DNA of 61,624 bases from Bacteroidota bacterium (lineage in GTDB: Bacteria > Bacteroidota > Bacteroidia > Sphingobacteriales > Sphingobacteriaceae), in the NCBI GenBank assembly GCA_013287375.1, contig JABDDX010000005.1, forward strand, positions 1 to 61,624, in the 5' to 3' direction. Position numbers and translations under genes: made by a program. Position 1 is the stretch's first letter, and the number at the start of each line of letters is the position of its first letter. Below the pieces are notes generated by a model that was not told the DNA's origin, did not search any database, and saw only the letters and a program-made list of their open reading frames with translations. This document shows, piece by piece, positions 35,964 to 44,244 of the stretch.

Positions 35964-36086
35964 ATGGAAAAGCCTAAAGAGGAATATTCATTCTGGACGA
36001 AATACAAACGCTTCGCAAGTACCGAAATATTGCTTTATGTAATTATGATAGTTGGCATCATATTGGGCATAATCATCTTCAGTTAA
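35964..36086 (+). CDS. 40-residue membrane peptide
   Basis: ATG at 35964 to TAA at 36084-36086: MEKPKEEYSFWTKYKRFAST followed by one membrane helix (ILLYVIMIVGIILGIIIF). Its stop overlaps that of the minus-strand DUF3857 gene by 3 bp. A -7-like TATTTTTG (35952-35959) ends 4 nt before the ATG. The cytosolic basic-aromatic head plus a single helix is a plausible small membrane protein; the function is unknown. Confidence 0.55.
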   Translation: MEKPKEEYSFWTKYKRFASTEILLYVIMIVGIILGIIIFS

Positions 36087-37996
36087 TTATTTTTTACCAA
36101 TATAACGTTGTGCGAATCCTCATCAGCAGCTGATTGATAGAAATCTACAAGATCCTGATACATTTCTTTAGGGTAAGTGCCATTTATTAATTCCAGTTTT
36201 CTGTTATAGACTAATTGATTGCCTTCAACACGCATCGTAGCGATATATTTTCCAAATGGTTTTTCAATTGTTCTGTGAAAGATTTTATTATCAAGGTGAT
36301 AGCCTGCCGGAATCGTATATGTATACTCATCCTCATCGGTAAAACCTTCATTTATATAAACATCCCTGGTTCGGTTAAAAACTTGCTTGGGCACACTCGC
36401 TACCCTGCTTATCGGGTTAAGTGAGAAAATTATTTTACCGTTATCTGTTGATGCAAATTCCGGTGCTTTAATTTTCATGGTTTCAGTTGTAGCCGGTTGT
36501 AAGCCTTTGTCTTGTTTAAAATCAAGCTTTTCAATACTCAGATTATTGATTGGGTAAATGTTTTGCATCATCTTCAATCGCTCTACCGGCGATTCGGCTA
36601 TCACAGCCTCTCGCATAAAATAATCTGTCCCGGTATAAACAGTACCCACATCACCCGATAAGTCTCCGCTCTCACTTATGGTAAAGTTTGCTTTTCTGCT
36701 TAATGTAGTAGTATACTTCGGCGTATGTAATAATTTACCACCCTGTGGAGTACAAGCCAGCACATTACGGTCATCTGTAAAACTGCCAAGGTAACCAAAT
36801 GGGATAGTTTGACTAGTACAATCGCACCAGGTCGTATCGTTTTTAAAAGGTAGGCATAGTATAATGTGATTACCCTGATTAAGGCTCGCAAAGTCGTTAT
36901 CTAAACTAATTTTATGGTCACCATTAGTATTGGCCTCAACAACACAATAATATGATTCAATACCAACAGATTTTAATAGCGATTGTGTGTAATTTACCAA
37001 TGCCTTACAATCGCCATAATTCAGTTTGTCCACATCCGAAGCTAAAAATGGTTGATGGCCGCCAATGCCTACCTGTACACTTACATAATGTGTTTTTGCC
37101 TGCATGTATTCAAATATCTTTTTGGCTTTTAATTTAGGGCCGGAAATGTCTTTTGTTAGCTCAATCATCCGGTTCTTGGTTTCTTCGGATAATTCCTGTC
37201 TGCCCGCTATCAGGTTATCGTATTCCCATTTCCCAAGCTCATCCCAATTATTAAATGAACCCGGGATGCCATAATAAGTGAATTTTTCAGGTGCGATTTT
37301 AACTATACTTAAATAATTTATATCGTTAGGACTAAACGGCTCAAATTTAATGGCTTTTAAGTTGCTAACCTGCCAGGCATAAGTTTTCTCATCTTTATCT
37401 GTTTGCACTGTAACACCCGATGGCATATTTATTTCCTTATAGCGGATGTTAAAATCAGGTTTACAGGTAAATTTGAATGAGCTTTTTTCAACAGCTATGC
37501 CTGTTCCATTATTTGGCCTCCAATCAGGAAAGTCCAGCGTGCCTTTTATTCGAAGTTCATATTCATATTCAATGGTGTATGGATAATCAACTATATGAGG
37601 TGTATAGTGTTTTACCTTTACATCTTCAAAAAGAGAGAAACCGTCAGTAGTATTTATATCCTCAAAATCACTTTCCGAAAATTTGCCTGTTTGTATTCCA
37701 AACGAGTTATAAGTAGCGCCTTTAATATATTTTATGCTATGAGTATTATCGTGATACACACCTATGTTGGCAAAAACATCACCGTTTTTATTTAATATGG
37801 TAACAACCTCCTTAATATAATATAGGGTACTGTTTAAATCTTTTACATCAATACTTACTTCCTTCTCGCGTACAACAGCACTTGCATAAGGCAATATATC
37901 CTTTGATATCTGGCTTACATCGTACTGTTTTTGCTGTGCGTTAGCCGTAATTAGGTTGGTGAATATTATGCAGAGTGTAAAAAAGGTATTTCTCAT
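36083..37996 (-). CDS. Exported DUF3857/transglutaminase-like protein (1)
   Basis: 637 residues with signal peptide ending NLITANAQ. The DUF3857 beta-domain (residues 40-220) is followed by a transglutaminase-like core: catalytic Cys in LNYGDCKALVNYT (about residue 330), His in QGNHIILCLPF and Asp in TTWCDCTSQ. All three triad positions are present. A C-terminal beta-rich domain completes it. Activity could be peptide-bond or isopeptide chemistry at the envelope; no substrate is known. Its start is 18 bp downstream of the stop of the paralogue at 38015, so the two form an operon. Confidence 0.88.
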   Translation of the reverse strand: MRNTFFTLCIIFTNLITANAQQKQYDVSQISKDILPYASAVVREKEVSIDVKDLNSTLYYIKEVVTILNKNGDVFANIGVYHDNTHSIKYIKGATYNSFGIQTGKFSESDFEDINTTDGFSLFEDVKVKHYTPHIVDYPYTIEYEYELRIKGTLDFPDWRPNNGTGIAVEKSSFKFTCKPDFNIRYKEINMPSGVTVQTDKDEKTYAWQVSNLKAIKFEPFSPNDINYLSIVKIAPEKFTYYGIPGSFNNWDELGKWEYDNLIAGRQELSEETKNRMIELTKDISGPKLKAKKIFEYMQAKTHYVSVQVGIGGHQPFLASDVDKLNYGDCKALVNYTQSLLKSVGIESYYCVVEANTNGDHKISLDNDFASLNQGNHIILCLPFKNDTTWCDCTSQTIPFGYLGSFTDDRNVLACTPQGGKLLHTPKYTTTLSRKANFTISESGDLSGDVGTVYTGTDYFMREAVIAESPVERLKMMQNIYPINNLSIEKLDFKQDKGLQPATTETMKIKAPEFASTDNGKIIFSLNPISRVASVPKQVFNRTRDVYINEGFTDEDEYTYTIPAGYHLDNKIFHRTIEKPFGKYIATMRVEGNQLVYNRKLELINGTYPKEMYQDLVDFYQSAADEDSHNVILVKNN

Positions 37997-38014
37997 TATT
38001 TATTCAACTAAAAA

Positions 38015-39994
38015 TTAACTCTTCTTATTTAATGTCACCATATTCTTTTCAAAAAGAATTATTTTATTGAAAAACTCTTTTAACGCGCTATATTCATAGG
38101 GCTCATAAATCGCTTTATTAAACTGAATGATGTGCGAGTAATTAAACGAGTTATTATCGGGTTGAAAGAAAGTTTCAAACTTACCACCATTATCGGGTAG
38201 GCTTATGTTAATCTGCTGTGGTGGGGCATCAATTACATAATTGGGGGGTAGGTGCAACGTTAATGAAAATCGTTCGGTTGATGGCATTCCTTTGTCAACA
38301 GGATAATTGCGAGTGGCCAGTTTGTAAGGGTTGCGGATAATATGATCTAAAAGAAATTGATTAAATATTAAATGATCGCGGTCAGGATTTTTATATTCAT
38401 TTATTTCGATATCATATTTTTCAACCAATGGTTCATCAAGGCTATCAAGGTTAGATATATCTGAACTTAAAAACTTAAATTTTGACGATTTTTCATCAAG
38501 ACTTTCTACATATTCTTCAATAGAATTAAATCTTTTTATTTCCTTGCGCTTCTCGTAAGCATCGTAACCAATCGAGTATTGAGTAAATGTTCCTTTTAGC
38601 TTACCATCTGGCATCAAAGTTAAATCAATTGTAAATGTGCGTATTCTCTTCTGCCCGGTATTTATATCTATCCAGTAGGATGGTTTATCAAGGCTCATCA
38701 CACGGCCCTGGTCGTTAAGGCACCTGAGGGGTAATATTCCAAAAGGTAGCAAGGGGTCAGTTGCATCGAGTAAATAACTTTTTCCACCAATATCCACTTT
38801 AGCAATTACGTAGTTAAAATCGTCAGTTACAGGGTAAAGTTTATTAATAAAACCGTGGTCTCTAGTTGATAATATAACAGCCTCAGCATTAATCCCAGCC
38901 TCACTTAATGCGGCTATAAGTGCCAGGTTTATATCCGCGCAACTTCCGCTGTGCATTTCCACTGCTTTGCGTATCCCATCGCCGCTGCCGGTACCATAAA
39001 ATTCATTCCATTTAATGTTTTTCTGAATATATTCAAAAACGGCCTTTGCTTTATCCAGACTATCCGTTTTACCGCTGATTGATGATGCAATAAGATCCTT
39101 GAACAATCCTTTTTTGCGTAATTGCGAGCCAAATGCGTCTGAGTGTTTAAAATCATAATCAACGTCCTTCCAATCTTTGGCATATTTGGTAACAGCACCG
39201 GTACTAAGGTTGTGATATTGAACTAACTGAAAATTTACAGACGATAAAAAATTTAGGGGCGATGTCATGTCAATTTCAGGAATAAAAGCAGGTATATCAT
39301 CCATTCCAAAAACCAGGTGAGAACAATCACATGTGTTACCCCTTGCGCTAAAACAACTTCTTTCAATTTCGGCAATATCCTTTGTTAATTTCAACGGTCC
39401 GCGTAATGAAGCATTGTATGTCCAATATCCCGGTTGGTGAACATCATATTCTGAATGTATTTTAGGTATATCGCCCTGGAAATTCCATTTCGGAAAACGA
39501 CCTAAAAATGGCGAGTTGGTGATGTAAGTATATTCAATTATACAACCATTTTTTATTGCGGGCATAGCAAATTTAGCCTCTGTCCAATATTTGTTCAGCT
39601 TTGTTTTATAAACTTTCGCCGGGTCCAGCTCAGTTTTTTTTATCGATCCGTCATCATCAGTATAGGTTGTTACTCCTTTTATGGCTTCCAGGGTTTCACC
39701 CTCATCTGCATTATTATTAAGCGCAATAACCACATTACCCTTTGCAAAACCTTTGCTATCAAAAATTTTTATTTTGACATGATATTCAAAAACAATTTTA
39801 ATGCTGTTATCGCTTACTTCTTCAATCTTAGCAGTGCCATGTTCGTCTAAAACCACCGCATGTGCCGACGTATCTTTATCATACCGCTGCATGCTTATTT
39901 CACCCTGAGTAAACGTACCGTAGTAAAAATCCTGAGCTTTGGATGTAGTTTTTAATAAAGAAAAAAGGAGTAATATTAATAAGGTTTTTTTCAT
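38015..39994 (-). CDS. Exported DUF3857/transglutaminase-like protein (2), catalytic His apparently replaced
   Basis: 659 residues with signal peptide LLILLLFSLLKTTSKAQ. It has the same layout as its neighbour: DUF3857 domain, then a transglutaminase-like core with Cys in GSCADINLALIAAL (about residue 350) and Asp in YLLDATDPLLPFG. The position where the family usually has FNHVI reads FNYVIAKVD, so the catalytic His is Tyr. It may be a non-catalytic partner of the downstream paralogue, or the triad could be completed differently. It is the first gene of the two-gene operon; the DnaQ-like gene is divergent. Confidence 0.87.
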   Translation of the reverse strand: MKKTLLILLLFSLLKTTSKAQDFYYGTFTQGEISMQRYDKDTSAHAVVLDEHGTAKIEEVSDNSIKIVFEYHVKIKIFDSKGFAKGNVVIALNNNADEGETLEAIKGVTTYTDDDGSIKKTELDPAKVYKTKLNKYWTEAKFAMPAIKNGCIIEYTYITNSPFLGRFPKWNFQGDIPKIHSEYDVHQPGYWTYNASLRGPLKLTKDIAEIERSCFSARGNTCDCSHLVFGMDDIPAFIPEIDMTSPLNFLSSVNFQLVQYHNLSTGAVTKYAKDWKDVDYDFKHSDAFGSQLRKKGLFKDLIASSISGKTDSLDKAKAVFEYIQKNIKWNEFYGTGSGDGIRKAVEMHSGSCADINLALIAALSEAGINAEAVILSTRDHGFINKLYPVTDDFNYVIAKVDIGGKSYLLDATDPLLPFGILPLRCLNDQGRVMSLDKPSYWIDINTGQKRIRTFTIDLTLMPDGKLKGTFTQYSIGYDAYEKRKEIKRFNSIEEYVESLDEKSSKFKFLSSDISNLDSLDEPLVEKYDIEINEYKNPDRDHLIFNQFLLDHIIRNPYKLATRNYPVDKGMPSTERFSLTLHLPPNYVIDAPPQQINISLPDNGGKFETFFQPDNNSFNYSHIIQFNKAIYEPYEYSALKEFFNKIILFEKNMVTLNKKS

Positions 39995-40053
39995 TGGGGG
40001 ATAAAAGTACTTGGGTGGATGAAATTAATAATATTTTAAAAGATTTAAAATTA

Positions 40054-40081
40054 TTGTGACCGAATGTTTGGTATACTTTTG
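40054..40081 (+). promoter_or_regulatory. Putative promoter of the DnaQ-like gene
   Basis: TTG (40054-40056) and TACTTTTG (40074-40081) resemble the Bacteroidota -33/-7 pair with a 17-nt gap. The predicted transcript starts after the TTG at 40087, supporting ATG 40108 as the true start. Confidence 0.5.
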
Positions 40082-40107
40082 CACCTTTGCAAACTGATAG
40101 TTATATA

Positions 40108-41115
40108 ATGAAATTGAATTTAAAAAGACCGCTTGCATTTTTCGACCTTGAAGCAACCGGTACCAATATAGGCGCCGACAGGATTGTTGAAATTTCTGTT
40201 ATCAAACTTAATCCTGATGGAAGTGAGGATGTTAAAACGTGGCGTGTAAATCCTGAAATGCCAATTCCGCTGGAATCATCATTAATACACGGTATTTATG
40301 ATGAGGATATAAAGGATGAGCGAACATTTAAGCAATTAGCACCCGAAGTAGCCGAATTTATAGGTGCCAGTGATTTGGCGGGGTTCAATTCTAATAAATT
40401 TGATATTCCGATGCTGATGGAAGAGTTTTTACGTGCAGGCGTAATATTCGACCTGGAGAACCGCCATTTTGTTGATGTGCAGAACATTTTTCATCAAATG
40501 GAGCAACGTACATTAAAGGCAGCTTATAAATTTTATTGTGGTAACGATATTATCAACGCGCATTCCGCCGAAGCCGATACCCGCGCTACTATGGAAGTTT
40601 TACTTGCGCAGATAGAAAAATATGAAAACGTAGAATGGGAGGATAAAAAAGGTAATAAGAGCATTCCGGTTACCGGGGATGTTGAGGCCTTGCATAAATT
40701 CACTAACCTGAACAAACCTGTTGATTTTGCAGGCCGTATGGTATATAATGAGCAAGGTGAAGAATTAATAAATTTTGGTAAACATAAAGGTAAAAAGGTT
40801 GAAGATGTTTTAGCCGTTGAACCAAGCTATTATTCATGGATGATGCAGGGCGATTTTCCGCTATATACTAAGCGTAAGCTCGAAGAAATATATAATCGTT
40901 TCACAGCTAAGAAAAATGCTGAAAGGCAAGCCGCAAGACCTGCGCAGCCAAAGGCCGCCGAAGCTGCTGCCCCCAAAGAATTTAAAAAGCCTGATTTTCA
41001 AAAGAGCAATAATACGCATCACGAAAACAGGCCCTACAAAAAACCAGAAGAACCAGCCAAACCGGTTAATGACGATATGCTGCAACAGCTGGCACTGAAG
41101 TTTAAGAAGGGGTAA
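40108..41115 (+). CDS. DnaQ-like 3'-5' exonuclease with C-terminal DUF3820-type domain
   Basis: 335 residues. The N-terminal DEDDh exonuclease has motif I AFFDLEATGTNIGADR (Asp/Glu), motif II GFNSNKFDIPML and motif III HSAEADTRATMEV (HxAxxD). Residues 215-265 resemble the DUF3820 fold (INFGKHKGKKVEDVL ... YSWMMQGDFP). The tail is Lys/Pro/Ala-rich. It is probably a proofreading-like or repair exonuclease on DNA or RNA ends rather than the main epsilon subunit, given the fusion. Start 40108 is chosen over the TTG at 40087 because a -7 box ends at 40081. Confidence 0.88.
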   Translation: MKLNLKRPLAFFDLEATGTNIGADRIVEISVIKLNPDGSEDVKTWRVNPEMPIPLESSLIHGIYDEDIKDERTFKQLAPEVAEFIGASDLAGFNSNKFDIPMLMEEFLRAGVIFDLENRHFVDVQNIFHQMEQRTLKAAYKFYCGNDIINAHSAEADTRATMEVLLAQIEKYENVEWEDKKGNKSIPVTGDVEALHKFTNLNKPVDFAGRMVYNEQGEELINFGKHKGKKVEDVLAVEPSYYSWMMQGDFPLYTKRKLEEIYNRFTAKKNAERQAARPAQPKAAEAAAPKEFKKPDFQKSNNTHHENRPYKKPEEPAKPVNDDMLQQLALKFKKG

Positions 41116-41136
41116 GTTGTTGATTGAGTTAAGTTA

Positions 41137-41204
41137 GTTGATTAGGTTGAATTAGTGGATGGAGTTCCCCCACTCACTTAATCAACTAATTCAACCTAAT
41201 CAAC
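41137..41204. repeat. Word-like 20-bp inverted repeat overlapping the queG stop
   Basis: GTTGATTAGGTTGAATTAGT (41137-41156) and its exact complement at 41185-41204. The left side (41115-41160) is built of GTTGATT/AGTTAGTT/GAATTAGT words. The right arm includes the last three sense codons and stop of queG. It lies between convergent genes and may act as a bidirectional terminator. Confidence 0.75.
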
Positions 41205-42134
41205 CGATCTCAAAAACTCAATATTCCTTTTCAAACCATCAAACTTAGTGCGTTTTACAGCTGAATTTTTGAATACTTTTTGAAAGGTTTCGTGTGTAAT
41301 ATCTTCCCAATCAGCTTGCTTCATTCCTAACAATTCGGTATGTGGAGTAAATGATGGTTCATTATGCAGTACCGAGAATTTATTCCACGGACAAACATCC
41401 TGGCAAATATCACAACCGAACATCCAATTATCCATTTTACCTTTAAACTCGGCTGGTATCTCATTTTTTAGTTCGATGGTGAGGTAGGAGATACACCGGC
41501 TCCCATCAACAATATAAGGCCCAACAATAGCATCAGTAGGGCAGGCGTCAACACAGCGCGTACAGCTGCCGCAATGGTCTGCGGTGGGTTCAATATCGTA
41601 TTCCAGTTCGAGGTCAATAATCAGCTCAGCCAAAAAGAAAAACGATCCCGCTTTTTTATTGATGAGGTTACCATTTTTACCAATCCAGCCCATGCCTGCT
41701 TTTTTAGCCCAGGCCCTGTCCAAAACCGGTGCCGAATCTACAAAAGCACGGCCGCCAACTTCGCCAACTTTTTCGTTGATCGTATTTAGTAACTGCTTTA
41801 ACTTATCTTTTATCACATGGTGATAATCAGCGCCATAAGCATACCTCGATATTTTAGGCGCTAAAGGATCCTGCTGATCATTATCAGTATAATAATTCAA
41901 TCCCAGGGAGATAACTGATTTTGCACCATCAACCAATAAACGAGGGTCAAGGCGTTTATCAAAATGGTTTTCCATGTACTGCATTTCGCCGTGCATACCT
42001 TTTTTTAGCCAATCCTCTAGGCGCGGGGCTTCCTGTTCTAAAAATTCAGCTTTGGCAATTCCGCAAAACATAAAGCCAAGGTTTTTGGCCTCGGTTTTAA
42101 TCATGTCGGAATACGCCTGTTTGTTAAGCTGCAT
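41196..42134 (-). CDS. queG: Epoxyqueuosine reductase QueG
   Basis: About 312 residues. The protein reduces epoxyqueuosine in tRNA to queuosine, using cobalamin and two 4Fe-4S clusters. Seen: N-terminal [20 protein letters not shown], the first cluster motif [12 protein letters not shown], and the second [13 protein letters not shown]. Start 42134 is preferred over 42152: a -7-like TATCTTTG lies between them (42139-42146). It is a single minus-strand gene; its last codons are part of an inverted repeat. Confidence 0.95.
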   Translation of the reverse strand: MQLNKQAYSDMIKTEAKNLGFMFCGIAKAEFLEQEAPRLEDWLKKGMHGEMQYMENHFDKRLDPRLLVDGAKSVISLGLNYYTDNDQQDPLAPKISRYAYGADYHHVIKDKLKQLLNTINEKVGEVGGRAFVDSAPVLDRAWAKKAGMGWIGKNGNLINKKAGSFFFLAELIIDLELEYDIEPTADHCGSCTRCVDACPTDAIVGPYIVDGSRCISYLTIELKNEIPAEFKGKMDNWMFGCDICQDVCPWNKFSVLHNEPSFTPHTELLGMKQADWEDITHETFQKVFKNSAVKRTKFDGLKRNIEFLRSVD

Positions 42135-42138
42135 AGTG

Positions 42139-42146
42139 CAAAGATA
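42139..42146 (-). promoter_or_regulatory. -7 box TATCTTTG immediately before queG
   Basis: A full TAnnTTTG match on the minus strand ends 4 nt before the ATG at 42134, so the transcript would begin at or next to the start codon. No clear -33 element is seen. Confidence 0.5.
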
Positions 42147-42190
42147 ATACAAATCAAGCTTTTAAAATCGCGTGCATTTGCGTGGTTTAT

Positions 42191-42244
42191 TATAAATAAG
42201 AAGAGGCTGTTTCATAAGTATGAAACAGCCTCTTCTTATTTATA
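42191..42244 (-). terminator. Perfect 26-bp stem-loop after the deacetylase gene
   Basis: Arms 42191-42216 and 42219-42244 are exact complements around a 2-nt AG spacer (core AGAGGCTGTTTCATA). Its T-rich 3' flank on the minus strand and position 25 bp after the stop at 42269 fit a terminator, though the stem is unusually long and perfect. Confidence 0.7.
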
Positions 42245-42268
42245 AACTCACCCTTTAGGGGGGAGGGG

Positions 42269-43036
42269 TTAGAAACTATGCCTAACGTTGTTGCTAAATG
42301 TTTTAGTTGTCCAATAGCCACTGTCTAAAATTCTTCTAACAGTCATCAACGGATCTTGCGGGTCACGTTTATCAGCTAACTGGAAAGCTAGTTTAATGCC
42401 GCGTTTATGCAATTCAGGTAAGTTTTGCGCATTCCATAAACCAAAAGGGTAAGCGAAGTAAGTGATCTGTTTCCCGGTGATCTCTAGTAATTTCGCATCA
42501 GGTTTGTCTAATTGTATTTGCCAGTCTTTTCCTGCAAACTTCTTAAAGTTGCTGTGGTTCCAGGTGTGGCCGCCAATTGTGTTACCTTCATCAGATAATT
42601 GTTTTACCTGGGCCGAACTCATGTAATGCTTTTTGCCTAATGATACGGTCATGATAAAGAATGTACCTTTAAAACCATATTTTTTTAATGTAGGCCTTGC
42701 CACATCCCATTGGTCACCATCAGTATCATCAAATGTTAACAGGATAGGTTTGCTTGGCAGTGGAGCGCCTTTAGTTAAATAATTATAAAGTTGATCTGGT
42801 GAAATGGTATGGTAACCACTATCAGCCAGCATTTTAATGTGGTCTCTGAATGCTGCAGGCGGAATAATGTAGTCCTTAGATGTTTTGGAATCTGTAGGTC
42901 TCCAATCTCGTATTTGGTGGTAGCAAATTACCGGAACCTGTTTGCGGGCCATAATAGCCGCTGTGTTTGATTGGGCCTGAACACTTATGGTGCTTATTAT
43001 GCCTAATGATAATACTGAAAAAAGCTGTTTTAACAT
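42269..43036 (-). CDS. Exported polysaccharide deacetylase (NodB-type)
   Basis: 255 residues with signal peptide VLSLGIISTISVQAQ. The NodB domain shows PILLTFDDTDGDQ (motif 1; the usual TFDDG reads TFDDT), GGHTWNHSNFKKF (HxxxH metal site) and the late FAYPFGLWN motif. It removes N-acetyl groups from a glycan such as peptidoglycan, chitin or poly-GlcNAc; the target is not evident. It lies 95 bp after the exported Gfo/Idh/MocA gene on the same strand. Confidence 0.9.
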   Translation of the reverse strand: MLKQLFSVLSLGIISTISVQAQSNTAAIMARKQVPVICYHQIRDWRPTDSKTSKDYIIPPAAFRDHIKMLADSGYHTISPDQLYNYLTKGAPLPSKPILLTFDDTDGDQWDVARPTLKKYGFKGTFFIMTVSLGKKHYMSSAQVKQLSDEGNTIGGHTWNHSNFKKFAGKDWQIQLDKPDAKLLEITGKQITYFAYPFGLWNAQNLPELHKRGIKLAFQLADKRDPQDPLMTVRRILDSGYWTTKTFSNNVRHSF

Positions 43037-43131
43037 AGTAGATGTTATATTTAATGGTAATTTAACAATGGCGAAATTAATATAATTTGGATGTTAATAA
43101 ATCTCAATTTATAAACAAATTAACATCGGCT

Positions 43132-44223
43132 TTATTGTAAAACAATTCGCTTTCCTTCTTGTGCCGATCTTTTAGCCGCATCAAGTATCTCCATAACCAC
43201 CATATTATAATTTAGCGAAGATAAATCATCAGTGCCCGGTAACTGTTGACGTAAAACAGCCGTTAAATAAACAATCGGGTCATTTATCGGCGTAGCCAAA
43301 GGCTCAACATTTTTTGAACTGATGATTTTTTCACGCATGCGGCTAACAATGTGGCTGGTATCCAAGGCATGTAAATAGCCGGTTTCGCCAAATACCTCAA
43401 AATCTTTTATAGAGAACGGCCAGTTCCATGATCCTTCAATCTCACCCGTCGCGCCGGGATATTCAACAATTACCGTGGCATCATCGTCAACTTTAGGATA
43501 AACTGCAGGTTTATAATGTCTTAGTACAGCGGTAACCGCGATGGGTCTTTGCCCATGCATCATCCAGGTCATCAAATCAGCGCCATAACAGCCAAAATCA
43601 TTCAATGCACCGGCACCATTCAAAACAGGATCGGTTAACCAGCTTAAAAATTCCTCGCTGCACCCAATTTCTTTTGGCCCCTGATGCCCGTCATGTGCTA
43701 CCATCCGTTTAATCGACCCAATAGTGCCTGCATTTACGGTATTGTAAACATCCCTGTTTGATGGATACCAGGTAGTCTCATAATTAGTTAATACTTGAAT
43801 ATGGTATTGATTAGCTAATTCCTGTATTCTTTTTGCTTGGTCTAGTGTTGCAGCAAGCGGTTTCTCCACCATTACCGGGATATGCAGTGGTGCGCAAACT
43901 TCAACTATTTTAACATGGCCTGCAGCTTCATTATAACCCAAAACAGCGTCGGGTTTAGTCTTTAGTACCATTGTTTTCAAATCCGTATAAAACAACGAAT
44001 CCGGGATATGGAATATCTTACCAAATTTTACCCATAAAGCTTTATTAGGTTCGGCGATGCCCACAATATTGGCGGTGCCATCTTTATATCGGCTTAAAAT
44101 ACCATAAACATGGTTGTGATTTAACCCGGCAACAGCCAAACGTAAACCCTGAGCATTTGATTTTAATGCAAAGCCACTAATTAACGCCATCAGTACTATG
44201 GTGCTTTTGAAATGCTTTCTCAT
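43132..44223 (-). CDS. Sec-exported Gfo/Idh/MocA-family oxidoreductase
   Basis: 363 residues with leader STIVLMALISGFALKSNAQ, then a Rossmann start LRLAVAGLNHNHVYGI, where the usual GxGxxG is GLNHNH. The KP motif reads VMVEKPLAATLDQA, and ALNDFGCYGADLMTWM stands where the catalytic D-x3-H usually is (here D-x3-Y). Both substitutions suggest an unusual active site. An extracytoplasmic dehydrogenase needs a retained or exported cofactor. It starts 21 bp after ruvB and precedes the deacetylase, possibly co-transcribed with both. Confidence 0.85.
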   Translation of the reverse strand: MRKHFKSTIVLMALISGFALKSNAQGLRLAVAGLNHNHVYGILSRYKDGTANIVGIAEPNKALWVKFGKIFHIPDSLFYTDLKTMVLKTKPDAVLGYNEAAGHVKIVEVCAPLHIPVMVEKPLAATLDQAKRIQELANQYHIQVLTNYETTWYPSNRDVYNTVNAGTIGSIKRMVAHDGHQGPKEIGCSEEFLSWLTDPVLNGAGALNDFGCYGADLMTWMMHGQRPIAVTAVLRHYKPAVYPKVDDDATVIVEYPGATGEIEGSWNWPFSIKDFEVFGETGYLHALDTSHIVSRMREKIISSKNVEPLATPINDPIVYLTAVLRQQLPGTDDLSSLNYNMVVMEILDAAKRSAQEGKRIVLQ

Positions 44224-44244
44224 ATGTAGGAATATTGGTTTATC

